From NCBI GenBank assembly GCA_947626355.1, contig CANQRV010000017.1, positions 1-46,330 of the forward strand: a stretch of DNA of 46,330 nt. The letters are read 5' to 3'. Shown one piece after another: positions 1 to 7,946 of the stretch (its first letter is position 1; every line of letters begins with the position of its first letter). Origin of the DNA: an uncultured Muribaculaceae bacterium. GTDB taxonomy: Bacteria; Bacteroidota; Bacteroidia; Bacteroidales; Muribaculaceae. Under the pieces are notes generated by a model that worked only from the letters and a program-made list of their open reading frames with translations, was not told the DNA's origin and ran no database searches. A program made the translations under genes and the position numbers.

Positions 1-87
1 TCAGGGACTTTTGCAAATTTAATACGCTGATATTCAGGTGTTTAATAACACATTTTCAAATTTTGTCATCTACTAAAGAGAGACGCT

Positions 88-753
88 ATGCTTTTAGATA
101 AAGACACACCCATTGATGACCTTAAACATTTCGCGGAGAAACATCCTAAATTCATAGCAAAACCTAATAAAGGCTCATTTGGAGCTAATACCTCTATCAT
201 CGACACATCTAATTCAACAATTCCAAGTGTCTACAACCATCTTATTAAAGCCGAATGCCATTCATGGATTTTAGAGGAGCTCATTACTCAGACAGATGTT
301 ATGGCAGCATTCAACCCCGACTCTGTAAACTCTATAAGAATTCCCACTTTCAGGACAAATGACGGTATTAAAATTTTCGGTTGTTTCATGAGGTCCGGAA
401 GAAAAGGTTCAGTTGTAGATAATGCAGGAGCTGGTGGTATTTTCATGAAAATTGATGATGAAACAGGCATCATTTCCAGCGATGGTTATACAGAAAAAGG
501 CGAATCATATACTATGCATCCCGACTCTAAGATACAATTCAAAGGCTTTCAGATTCCCCAATGGAATGAATTGAAGAATCTGGCAATCCAATGTCATCAT
601 GAACTTCCTCATCATAAATACATTGGATGGGATTTTGTGCTTACTAAAGATGGATGGGTATTGATGGAAGGCAATTGGGGTCAATATCTTTGCCAGCAGG
701 TTTCTTCTAAAGAACCAATGAAAAATAAATTTATTCAACTTATTAAAAACTAA
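88..753 (+). CDS. Sugar-transfer-associated ATP-grasp protein, 5' part probably missing
   Basis: The 221-residue product resembles the ATP-grasp family found in polysaccharide loci (ATPgrasp_ST type). Visible family features are the lysine/glycine stretch KFIAKPNKGSFG at about residues 21-32, the acidic WILEELI segment at about 60, the NSIRIPTFR strand, the glycine-rich DNAGAGGIFM stretch and the C-terminal IGWDFVLTKDGWVLMEGN, where D, E and N would bind Mg-ATP. Family members are usually about 300 residues or more, so the N-terminal part appears absent. In-frame stops lie at 28-30 and 46-48, while another frame (23-67) reads like a family N-terminus, so a frameshift is possible. The substrate is unknown; the neighbours suggest capsule or glycan assembly. 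The gene is AT-rich compared with everything after 1738. Confidence 0.7.
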   Translation: MLLDKDTPIDDLKHFAEKHPKFIAKPNKGSFGANTSIIDTSNSTIPSVYNHLIKAECHSWILEELITQTDVMAAFNPDSVNSIRIPTFRTNDGIKIFGCFMRSGRKGSVVDNAGAGGIFMKIDDETGIISSDGYTEKGESYTMHPDSKIQFKGFQIPQWNELKNLAIQCHHELPHHKYIGWDFVLTKDGWVLMEGNWGQYLCQQVSSKEPMKNKFIQLIKN

Positions 754-769
754 CATTATTAAAACCAAC

Positions 770-1707
770 ATGGATACCTTTAATTTATCCAACGGAGTCA
801 TTATGCCGAAAGTCGGCATGGGTACATATCGAATAGACAATGCCATACTTCCACAAACACTCAAGTTAGCCTACGAACTTGGATATCGGAAATTCGATAC
901 GGCTTGGCGTTATAGAAACGAACGCTTGCTAACTGATACTCTTTTCTCAAAACTGGGAATAAGGCGTGAAGAGATCTTCATTACAACAAAAGTAATCTCG
1001 CATGGCTTATTTATGTGGGGTTGGCACGGTAACAGTGACTGGCTCCATAAAGCTGCCAACTATCTCACCCGCATCAGATCTGTCGAGAAGGCCATCGAAC
1101 TCTCATTCAAAAATCTCAATGTTGAGTATATTGACCTCTTTCTGGTGCATGCTGTTTGTCCGTGGTATAGAGAAATGTATGAAGTTCTTACGAAATTCTA
1201 CAGACAAGGACGTATCCGGGCAATCGGAGTAAGTTCTTTCCTGCCGCCTCATATAGAATCTCTTAAAGATGTGTCTGACGTCGTTCCCATGGTAAATCAG
1301 TTTGAGATTTCTCCATTGAATACCCAGAAGCAACTAATTGCATATTGCAAAAAAATGGCATTATTCCAGAAGCCATGTCAACATTATCTCATTACCAATC
1401 GAATGAGGTGAGAACTGAAATTCTGGAAAACGAGATTATCGTAGATATTGCCAAGAGAATTGGAAGGAGTCCCGCTCAGATAGTATGGCGATGGCTATAT
1501 CAACAAGGAATAAGTATAATTCCTAAAACATGGGATTCTATTCATCTAAGAGAAAATATCTCCATATTCGACTTCAATCTATCTTCGAAAGATATGGATG
1601 CTATCGACAGCTTGGATCAGGGAAAATTCCTTAATTACGACTGTTACACTAAACTTCAATATCTTCCTAAAGAATACAGGAATTGGAAAGGTTTCGAAAC
1701 AAAGTAA
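770..1707 (+). pseudogene. Aldo/keto reductase, interrupted by a one-base frameshift
   Basis: Two overlapping reading frames together give an aldo/keto reductase of about 312 residues, the normal family length. The first (770-1411) holds the N-terminal strand MPKVGMGTYR, the catalytic D and Y in KFDTAWRY, the lysine in ITTKV and the histidine in LFLVHA. The second (to 1707) holds the C-terminal cofactor-binding part, including ISIIPKTWDSIHLRENISIF. The frames meet at seven A residues at 1349-1355. Eight would give CKKNGIIPEAMS and join the halves; as written, the first frame runs into an unrelated tail and stops at 1411. The substrate is unknown. It follows the ATP-grasp gene by 16 bases and shares its AT-rich composition. 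It is either a real null allele or a homopolymer sequencing error. Confidence 0.8.
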
Positions 1708-1737
1708 ACAACAGTTACCCTGAATAATAATTATAAA

Positions 1738-3003
1738 ATGGCTACAGAACGCATATTGCTTTGTCTCGCTCACATGAGCGGGAGGGAAATTGATTATATC
1801 AATGAGGCTTTCGAGACTAACTGGGTCGTGCCTCTCGGCCCGAATGTCAACGGTTTCGAGAAGGATCTCGAGGTGTTTGTCAATAACCGTCATGACGAGG
1901 AACAGCTTCATAAAAAGGTCGTGGCTCTCAGTGCCGGTACTGCGGCGGTGCATTTGGCGCTGATCGCCTGCGGTGTAAAGCCAGGTGACGAGGTGTTGGT
2001 GCAGTCGTTCACGTTCTGCGCGTCGAGCCATCCCATCACTTATCTCGGCGCTACTCCGGTGTTCGTGGATTCGGAGAGGGAGACATGGAATATGGATCCA
2101 GATCTGCTCAAGGAGGCCATCAAGGACCGTATCGCCAAGACCGGCAGGAAGCCGAAGGCCATTGTGCCGGTGGCTCTCTACGGTATGCCGTATCAGATTG
2201 ACCGTATCTTGGAGATTGCCAACCGCTACGAAATTCCCATCATCGAGGATGCGGCTGAGGGTTTCGGCTCACGTTTCGACGGACAGGTGCTCGGCACGTT
2301 CGGCGAGTACGGTGTGCTCTCTTTCAACGGCAACAAGATGATCACAACTTCCGGCGGCGGCGCTCTGATATGTCCGGATGCTGACAAGGCTCGCGAGATA
2401 CTATGGTATGCTACCCAGGCGCGTGAGTCTTATCCCTATTATCAGCATGAGGCCATCGGTTACAACTATCGAATGAGCAATATATGCGCCGGCATAGGCC
2501 GCGGTCAGATGACGGTAGCCGACGAGCATATAGAACACCACAAGCATGTGCAGGAACTTTACTGCGAACTATTGAAGGATGTCAGGGGCGTCACGATGCA
2601 CTGCAATCCCTCCGACAGATATGATTCCAATTTCTGGCTCTGCACGGCCACGCTCGACCCGGAGCTGAGAATCAAGGGGCAGGAGAAGGTCTACGGCAAG
2701 GTCATCGAGGGTGCTGTGGGTGGTGCGGCTGGTGTGACCCATGCAGCTTCTTCGGCTGTGACGGACTGTCAGCCAAATGACAATGTGGAGGCGCTGCGCG
2801 TGGCTCTCGATGCCGCCAATATCGAGGCTCGTCCGCTCTGGAAGCCGATGCACAAGCAGCCGGTCTACAGGAATGCTCCGGCTTACGTGAACGGGGTCAG
2901 CGAAGGACTCTTCAAGGTCGGAATATGTCTTCCCGCCGGGCCTTACGTCACGGATGACGATGTGCGCTACATCGTCGACTCCATCAAGGCGGCTATCGTC
3001 TGA
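1738..3003 (+). CDS. DegT/DnrJ/EryC1/StrS-type PLP-dependent sugar aminotransferase
   Basis: This 421-residue enzyme belongs to the family that transfers an amino group, usually from glutamate, to a keto-sugar nucleotide. The SAGTAAVHLAL segment (about 65-75) binds cofactor phosphate, EDAAEGFGS (about 170-178) carries the aspartate that pairs with the pyridine nitrogen, and SFNGNKMITTSGGG holds the Schiff-base lysine at K200. The C-terminus has the conserved RPLWKPMHKQPVY. A 40-residue insertion near 305-345, rich in glycine and alanine, also occurs in Bacteroidales relatives as I recall them. It lies just upstream of a membrane 4,6-dehydratase, the same pairing as PglE and PglF in diacetamido-sugar synthesis, so a UDP-4-amino-4,6-dideoxy sugar product is likely (inference). 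Its G+C-rich composition contrasts with the preceding genes. Confidence 0.88.
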   Translation: MATERILLCLAHMSGREIDYINEAFETNWVVPLGPNVNGFEKDLEVFVNNRHDEEQLHKKVVALSAGTAAVHLALIACGVKPGDEVLVQSFTFCASSHPITYLGATPVFVDSERETWNMDPDLLKEAIKDRIAKTGRKPKAIVPVALYGMPYQIDRILEIANRYEIPIIEDAAEGFGSRFDGQVLGTFGEYGVLSFNGNKMITTSGGGALICPDADKAREILWYATQARESYPYYQHEAIGYNYRMSNICAGIGRGQMTVADEHIEHHKHVQELYCELLKDVRGVTMHCNPSDRYDSNFWLCTATLDPELRIKGQEKVYGKVIEGAVGGAAGVTHAASSAVTDCQPNDNVEALRVALDAANIEARPLWKPMHKQPVYRNAPAYVNGVSEGLFKVGICLPAGPYVTDDDVRYIVDSIKAAIV

Positions 3004-3091
3004 TGCCTATCCTGGCTTCCTCTCCGATTCTACCTCGGTGTGTTTCCATCTCTTTTCTCTTCTCCCATAGCGTTATTTACACTTACAGTTT

Positions 3092-5029
3092 ATGAGGTCT
3101 ATCAAAGATTTTGCCCGCTGGTATTTCTCCAGAGGGGCGCTCCCCTATTGGAGCATACTATTACTTGACAGCATTTTTGTGGTTTTCTCAGGGCTGCTGG
3201 CCTACACCGTGCATCACGGCTCCGACGCCACTTTCGAGGTGTTCTACCCGCTGGTGCTGACGCTCGGGGTGTTCCTCCTCTGCTTCATCGTCGGGTTCCG
3301 CATTTTCCACACCTATCAGGGGGTTATGCGTTTCTCGTCGTTCTCCGACCTGATGAGGGTCAGCTCGGCGGTGATTGTGGCCATTGTGCTCGTGTTCGTG
3401 GTGCAGTGGCTCTTCTCGGCGTCCGACTGGCTCATAGCTTTCTCTACGGCGGATGTGATCCTCATGGCGCTGTTCGTGATAGCGCTGATGTGGACGGTAC
3501 GCATCTGGGTAAAGACGATATACGAGGATTCGCTCCACACGACTACCCTCAAGACGGCCTATATCCTCGGCATACGCGAGGGAGGGGTGGCGCTCGCCAA
3601 GAACATACGCGCTTCGTCGGAGTCGCCATACAAGGTGATGGGGTTCATCTCGGATGAGCAGGACGCCGACATGAAGCACCGCCGGCTGATGGGTCTGAGG
3701 ATCTATCCGTTCGATGCCGATCTTGCGGATTTCATGAAGCGACAGAAGATTTCGACGCTCATCGTCTCGCCGCTGAAGATGGGGCTGCTGCGCGAGAACG
3801 AGGATATCCTCAATTCATTAGTGGACGCGGGCATCAAGATCATGGTGACGCCCAAGGCCCGCGAGTGGGACGGAAAGCAGGACCTCGATGTCAGGGAGCT
3901 GCATCCGGTGGCTGTGGAGGACCTGCTCCCCCGCGAGAAGATAGAGGTCGACATGAAGGCGGCGGCGGATCTGCTCCACGACAAGGTGGTGATGATAACC
4001 GGCGCGGCGGGGTCGATAGGCTCGGAGATGGTGCGTCAGGTGGCGACTTACAAGCCGTCGCACCTCGTGCTGATTGACCAGGCAGAGACGCCGATGCACG
4101 ACATACGCCTGATGATGCGCAACCGCTGGCCGGAGATCAAGTCGGAGACAATCGTGGCCGACATCAGCGACCAGCGAAATATGGAGCGCATCTTCAGTAC
4201 ATACCGCCCGGACTACGTGTTCCACGCCGCGGCATACAAGCATGTGCCGATGATGGAGGACAATCCATACGAGAGTGTGGTCAACAATATCTACGGCACA
4301 AAGATCATCGCCGACCTCTCGGTGAAATACGGCACCAAAAAGTTCGTGATGGTGTCGACCGACAAGGCGGTGAATCCCACGAATGTGATGGGATGCTCGA
4401 AGCGTATCTGTGAGATATACGTGCAGAGCCTCGACAAGGCGATAAAGGACGGAAAGGTGAAGGGAAGCACGCAGTTCGTGACGACGCGCTTCGGAAACGT
4501 GCTCGGCTCGAACGGTTCGGTTATCCCCATTTTCCAGGAGCAGATTCAGAAGGGCGGACCGGTGACGGTGACGCACCCGGACATCATACGCTTCTTCATG
4601 CTCATCCCGGAGGCCTGCAAGCTCGTGATAGAGGCGGGCACTATGGGCAAGGGGGGGGAGATATACGTGTTCGACATGGGCAAACCGGTGAAGATCGCCG
4701 ACCTCGCGAAGCGGATGATACGTCTCAGCGGCGCGAAGGATGTGGAGATCAAGTTCACGGGGCTCCGCGCAGGCGAGAAGCTCTACGAGGAGGTGCTCAA
4801 CGACAAGGAGGTGACGCTCCCCACTTTCCACCCGAAGATCAAGGTGGCGAGGGTAAGGGAGTATGATTTCGGCGATGTGTCGGAGGAGATATCGGCCCTG
4901 ATCAAGGAGGCTCCGGAGAAGGACAGCATGGAGATCGTGGCCCACATGAAGCGTATCGTGCCGGAGTTCAAGAGCCAGCATTCGGAGTACGAGGTGCTCG
5001 ACCATAAGGAGGACGATAACCGTAAGTGA
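3092..5029 (+). CDS. Membrane-bound UDP-sugar 4,6-dehydratase, PglF/CapD-like
   Basis: The 645-residue protein starts with four hydrophobic segments (roughly 18-40, 50-72, 86-107 and 113-136). A first nucleotide-binding-like domain follows (AYILGIREGG near 155), then the catalytic SDR domain with the NAD-binding motif TGAAGSIGSE near 301. HAAAYKHVPMMEDNP and STDKAVNPTNVMGCSKR (about 421-437) are typical of this class, in which methionine replaces the usual SDR tyrosine ahead of the lysine. The family converts UDP-GlcNAc to the 4-keto-6-deoxy sugar at the inner membrane. The preceding aminotransferase is its probable partner. Length and domain order match full-length family members. The exact substrate cannot be read from sequence. 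Confidence 0.9.
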   Translation: MRSIKDFARWYFSRGALPYWSILLLDSIFVVFSGLLAYTVHHGSDATFEVFYPLVLTLGVFLLCFIVGFRIFHTYQGVMRFSSFSDLMRVSSAVIVAIVLVFVVQWLFSASDWLIAFSTADVILMALFVIALMWTVRIWVKTIYEDSLHTTTLKTAYILGIREGGVALAKNIRASSESPYKVMGFISDEQDADMKHRRLMGLRIYPFDADLADFMKRQKISTLIVSPLKMGLLRENEDILNSLVDAGIKIMVTPKAREWDGKQDLDVRELHPVAVEDLLPREKIEVDMKAAADLLHDKVVMITGAAGSIGSEMVRQVATYKPSHLVLIDQAETPMHDIRLMMRNRWPEIKSETIVADISDQRNMERIFSTYRPDYVFHAAAYKHVPMMEDNPYESVVNNIYGTKIIADLSVKYGTKKFVMVSTDKAVNPTNVMGCSKRICEIYVQSLDKAIKDGKVKGSTQFVTTRFGNVLGSNGSVIPIFQEQIQKGGPVTVTHPDIIRFFMLIPEACKLVIEAGTMGKGGEIYVFDMGKPVKIADLAKRMIRLSGAKDVEIKFTGLRAGEKLYEEVLNDKEVTLPTFHPKIKVARVREYDFGDVSEEISALIKEAPEKDSMEIVAHMKRIVPEFKSQHSEYEVLDHKEDDNRK

Positions 5030-5057
5030 GACAACCGCATAATTTCTACATACAGAC

Positions 5058-5246
5058 ATGACAACGCTATTCATCATACTGATGGTCATCATCCTCGGCA
5101 TGGCGATCGCTGCCATGGTGTTTGTCGCCATGAACGACCGCGACCATGACGCCTCCGGCACACAAGACTATGATCCGGATGCGGAATACTACGACGAGGA
5201 CGGCGACCACGTCTATTACGACCGCAGCCGCATCGAGAAGAAATAG
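5058..5246 (+). CDS. Small single-pass membrane protein with acidic tail; unrecognised
   Basis: The 62-residue product has one hydrophobic segment (about residues 3-25, TLFIILMVIILGMAIAAMVF) followed by a cytosol-type tail rich in Asp, Glu and Tyr. I do not recognise a family. It begins 28 bases after the dehydratase stop and is probably in the same transcript. The frame ends at an amber codon (5244-5246), but the same frame continues for 22 more sense codons to a TAA at 5313-5315, encoding a basic, aromatic stretch ending FRRLFRWPK. This looks like the real C-terminus of a longer, 85-residue protein, so the TAG may be a nonsense change, or the extension may be chance. Confidence 0.55.
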   Translation: MTTLFIILMVIILGMAIAAMVFVAMNDRDHDASGTQDYDPDAEYYDEDGDHVYYDRSRIEKK

Positions 5247-5453
5247 TTCAGGAAGGCGCATCCGGAGGTTAAGGATGTCCGCACTTTCAGGCGCCTCTTC
5301 CGCTGGCCGAAGTAACATTGCATTAATATAGGATTTCGTGGACTCAGTTATGCCACCGCAATCCATATGGAGCCGACTCAAGCGTTGCACTGGCAAATAC
5401 GCATTCGCATGAATCGGTTCTTTCATTTTTGAATAAATTAAATACCGACTAAT

Positions 5454-6008
5454 ATGAATGTTATCAAGACAGCTATCGAGGGTGTGGGGATTCTGGAGCC
5501 GAGGGTGTTCACGGATGCCCGGGGCTATTTTTTCGAGAGCTATTCAAAACGGGTGTTCGACCAGGAGGTCATGCATGTCGATTTCGTGCAGGACAATGAG
5601 TCTTGCTCGACACGTGGAGTGATGCGCGGGCTGCATTTCCAAAGGCCGCCGTTCGCACAGGCGAAGCTCGTGCGCTGCGTGAAGGGCGCGGTGCTCGATG
5701 TGGCGGTGGACATCCGCAAGGGCTCACCTACCTACGGGCAGCATGTGGCCGTCGAGCTGACGGAGGACAATCACCGGCAGCTGTTCATACCCCGCGGGTT
5801 CGCCCACGGCTTCGCGGTGCTCTCCGACATCGCTGTGTTCCAGTATAAGTGCGACAACTACTACCATCCTGAGGCCGACGGAGGCATCTCGATCGCAGAC
5901 CCGTCGCTTGCCATCGACTGGCGTCTCGACTCCTCCCAGGCCCTCCTCTCCGACAAGGACACCCGCCACCCGCTGCTTAAGGACTTCGACAGTCCTTTCA
6001 TATTGTAA
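5454..6008 (+). CDS. rfbC: dTDP-4-dehydrorhamnose 3,5-epimerase
   Basis: The 184-residue product matches RmlC/RfbC in length and motifs. It converts dTDP-4-keto-6-deoxyglucose to dTDP-4-keto-L-rhamnose in the cytosol, the third step towards dTDP-rhamnose for O-antigen or capsule. MRGLHFQ contains the catalytic base H61, followed by the QAKLVRCVKG substrate-binding strand, IPRGFAHGF and the tyrosine-rich YKCDNYYHPE that supplies the general acid. rfbA, rfbB and rfbD are not in the window. The start ATG follows an AT-rich leader without a Shine-Dalgarno sequence. A strong hairpin follows the stop. Confidence 0.95.
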   Translation: MNVIKTAIEGVGILEPRVFTDARGYFFESYSKRVFDQEVMHVDFVQDNESCSTRGVMRGLHFQRPPFAQAKLVRCVKGAVLDVAVDIRKGSPTYGQHVAVELTEDNHRQLFIPRGFAHGFAVLSDIAVFQYKCDNYYHPEADGGISIADPSLAIDWRLDSSQALLSDKDTRHPLLKDFDSPFIL

Positions 6009-6030
6009 AATGATGTATCTTAACTCCATC

Positions 6031-6086
6031 GGGGCCGAGGAAGGGATGTAACTCCGGCAAGTACGCATCCCTTCCCCGGCCCCTTT
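6031..6086. terminator. Terminator between convergent rfbC and asparaginase genes
   Basis: Two 18-base arms (6031-6048 and 6066-6083) pair with a single mismatch and are followed on the plus strand by TTTCCTTTTC. The hairpin lies between convergent genes and could act in both directions, although only the plus side has a good T-rich tail. Confidence 0.8.
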
Positions 6087-6099
6087 CCTTTTCACGGCG

Positions 6100-7140
6100 T
6101 CAGGAGAGCTCGCCGCAGATGGAGGTCTGCATCAGCTCGCCGATCTCCACCGGGTCGTCCTTCTGCCCAAGAAGATACATCAGCTTCGTGATGGCCGCCT
6201 CGGTGGTCAGGTCGTGGCCCGACACGACACCGACGTTGTGGAGGCGACGGCCTGTCTCATATCGATAAGGTATCACGCAGCCGTTGCCGCACTGGGTGAC
6301 GTTGACCACCACCACTCCTCTGTCGACAGCCTCCTTGAGCGCTTGCAGAAACCATTCGGCCGTCGGCCCGTTGCCGGCTCCGTAGGTCTTCAGCACGACG
6401 CCACGTATGCCGGGACAGTCAAGCAGATGACGGAAGGTGTTCTCCTGCAGCCCGGGGAAGAGGTCGATCACCACAATATTGGAATCAATGTCATAATCGA
6501 CATGGAGCGATGTGTCGTCGCCGTCGTGACGGGCAAGGGCATCACGGTTGTAGGTGATGCCGAGGCCGATGCGTGCCAGCTCGGGATAATTGTCTGACTG
6601 GAAGGCGTCGAAATTGTCGGCGCTGTGCTTGGTGCTTCGGTTGCCGCGCAGAAGGGAATTCTCGAAAAGGATCGCCACTTCCTGCACCATCTGCTGGCCG
6701 GAGCGATCTTTCTCAGCTGCGACCTGAAGCGCCGTGATGAGGTTTTCCTCGCCGTCGGTCCTCACCTCGCCGATGGGGAGCTGTGAGCCTGTGATGATCA
6801 CGGGCTTGCGGAGATTGTGGAGCATGAAGCTGAGCGCCGACGCGGTGTAGGCCATAGTGTCGGTGCCGTGGAGCACAACGAATCCGTCGTAGCTTTCATA
6901 ATTATCCTCGATTGCTCTGGCGATGAGCTTCCAATGCTCCGGCGTCATGGCCGAGGAGTCGAGGGGATGCTCAAACTGGTGGCTGTCGATCTCGAAGTCG
7001 AGCATCTGGAGTTTCGGCACATTGTCGATGAGATGGCCGAAGTCGAGAGGCTCAAGGGAATGGGTGGATGGATTCTCCACCATACCGATTGTGCCGCCGG
7101 TGTAGATTATGAGTATTTTAGGTCTGTTCTCCGCATTCAT
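6100..7140 (-). CDS. ansA: Type I L-asparaginase
   Basis: The enzyme hydrolyses asparagine to aspartate and ammonia. IYTGGTIGM near the N-terminus supplies the first catalytic threonine, and VVLHGTDTMAYT supplies the second threonine and the aspartate. No signal peptide is visible, which fits the cytosolic type I form. Two in-frame ATGs exist, at 7167 (355 residues) and 7140 (346 residues). I prefer 7140 because the -7 promoter box at 7178-7185 would place transcription only a few bases before 7167. The gene appears to be a single transcription unit ending near the bidirectional hairpin at 6031-6086. Confidence 0.93.
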   Translation of the reverse strand: MNAENRPKILIIYTGGTIGMVENPSTHSLEPLDFGHLIDNVPKLQMLDFEIDSHQFEHPLDSSAMTPEHWKLIARAIEDNYESYDGFVVLHGTDTMAYTASALSFMLHNLRKPVIITGSQLPIGEVRTDGEENLITALQVAAEKDRSGQQMVQEVAILFENSLLRGNRSTKHSADNFDAFQSDNYPELARIGLGITYNRDALARHDGDDTSLHVDYDIDSNIVVIDLFPGLQENTFRHLLDCPGIRGVVLKTYGAGNGPTAEWFLQALKEAVDRGVVVVNVTQCGNGCVIPYRYETGRRLHNVGVVSGHDLTTEAAITKLMYLLGQKDDPVEIGELMQTSICGELS

Positions 7141-7177
7141 GTGGTTTGATATTAGATTTGGATTCATAATGGTAGTG

Positions 7178-7209
7178 CAAAGTTAACATTTTGCAAGCAT
7201 ACATGCAAG
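7178..7209 (-). promoter_or_regulatory. Bacteroidota-type promoter for asparaginase
   Basis: On the minus strand, TAACTTTG (7185-7178) matches the TAnnTTTG -7 box. CTTG (7209-7206) lies 20 bases upstream, one mismatch from the TTTG -33 element. Confidence 0.65.
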
Positions 7210-7217
7210 AAATCACA

Positions 7218-7946
7218 TTAAAATCCGACGCTCAACTTTCGTTTTTCCATAAAATCCGGCCTCAGCAGGCTTCTGACCTGACTTAGACTTTCAATCACGA
7301 CATCCGGAGAGCAGGGACTGCCGTAGACGAGGGGCTGACGATGGATGTTGGAGCCGCTGTCGCGCAGCGCCACTGTGGTCCAGCCAAGGGTGTTTGGCGC
7401 GATGAAATCCTTGACGGGATTGTCGCCTACATATATATAATGGCGATGGCGACCGTAAAGCTCCATTATCCTGCGGAAGGAATCGGGGTCAGGCTTCGGA
7501 TGGCCGGTCTCTTCCGAGATGAAGATGGAGCCGGGGCTGAAGAAGCGGCCGAGGCCGAGGGCGGCTATCTTGTTGCGCTGCGTGAGGGAGCGGCCGTCGG
7601 TGACAAGAGCCGTCGCGATGCCGCTGGCGCGGAGCCGGCGCAGGATATCGAGCGAAGGCCACGGCAGCCGGATATCGGGAAAATGGGTGCGGTAGATGCC
7701 GACGAGGCGGCGTATTCCATCCCGGGCGCCAATGCGGGCGCCGACTGCCGCGGCGAGGGCATCGAAAGGATTCCCACGGGCGTCGAGCGCCGCGGCCATG
7801 GCGTCGAAAGCAACCGAGGCAAGCTCCGGAGGAAGGTCAAGCGCACCGACGGCCGCACGATAGCCCGAGAGGGCGAAGTCGCGCTCCGGATATAGCGTGT
7901 CGTCGAGGTCGAAGACCACTGCGGGTGTGACCCCGACGACACTCAT
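7218..7946 (-). CDS. HAD-family hydrolase (phosphatase)
   Basis: The 242-residue product is a HAD-IA type phosphatase. VVFDLDDTLYPERD gives the nucleophile D13 and acid/base D15, VTDG is motif II, GHPKPDPDSF carries the motif III lysine and YVGDNPVKDF carries the motif IV acidic residues. The start at 7946 is chosen over 7964 because its ATG overlaps the TGA of the upstream gene in a 4-base ATGA junction, typical of coupled genes here. The substrate is unknown; many relatives dephosphorylate small sugar phosphates or nucleotides. Confidence 0.88.
   Translation of the reverse strand: MSVVGVTPAVVFDLDDTLYPERDFALSGYRAAVGALDLPPELASVAFDAMAAALDARGNPFDALAAAVGARIGARDGIRRLVGIYRTHFPDIRLPWPSLDILRRLRASGIATALVTDGRSLTQRNKIAALGLGRFFSPGSIFISEETGHPKPDPDSFRRIMELYGRHRHYIYVGDNPVKDFIAPNTLGWTTVALRDSGSNIHRQPLVYGSPCSPDVVIESLSQVRSLLRPDFMEKRKLSVGF

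Noticed and set aside
1345-1360. Programmed -1 ribosomal frameshifting in the aldo/keto reductase
   Set aside because: The zero-frame site is C AAA AAA, not a full X-XXY-YYZ heptamer, no stimulatory stem is evident, and the family does not use frameshifting. An indel is simpler.
3818-5161. Long open frame of about 447 codons on the minus strand, antisense to the 4,6-dehydratase
   Set aside because: It is a codon-bias shadow of the G+C-rich sense gene: rich in His, Arg, Leu and Val, with no recognisable domain, and fully covered by a clear enzyme gene.
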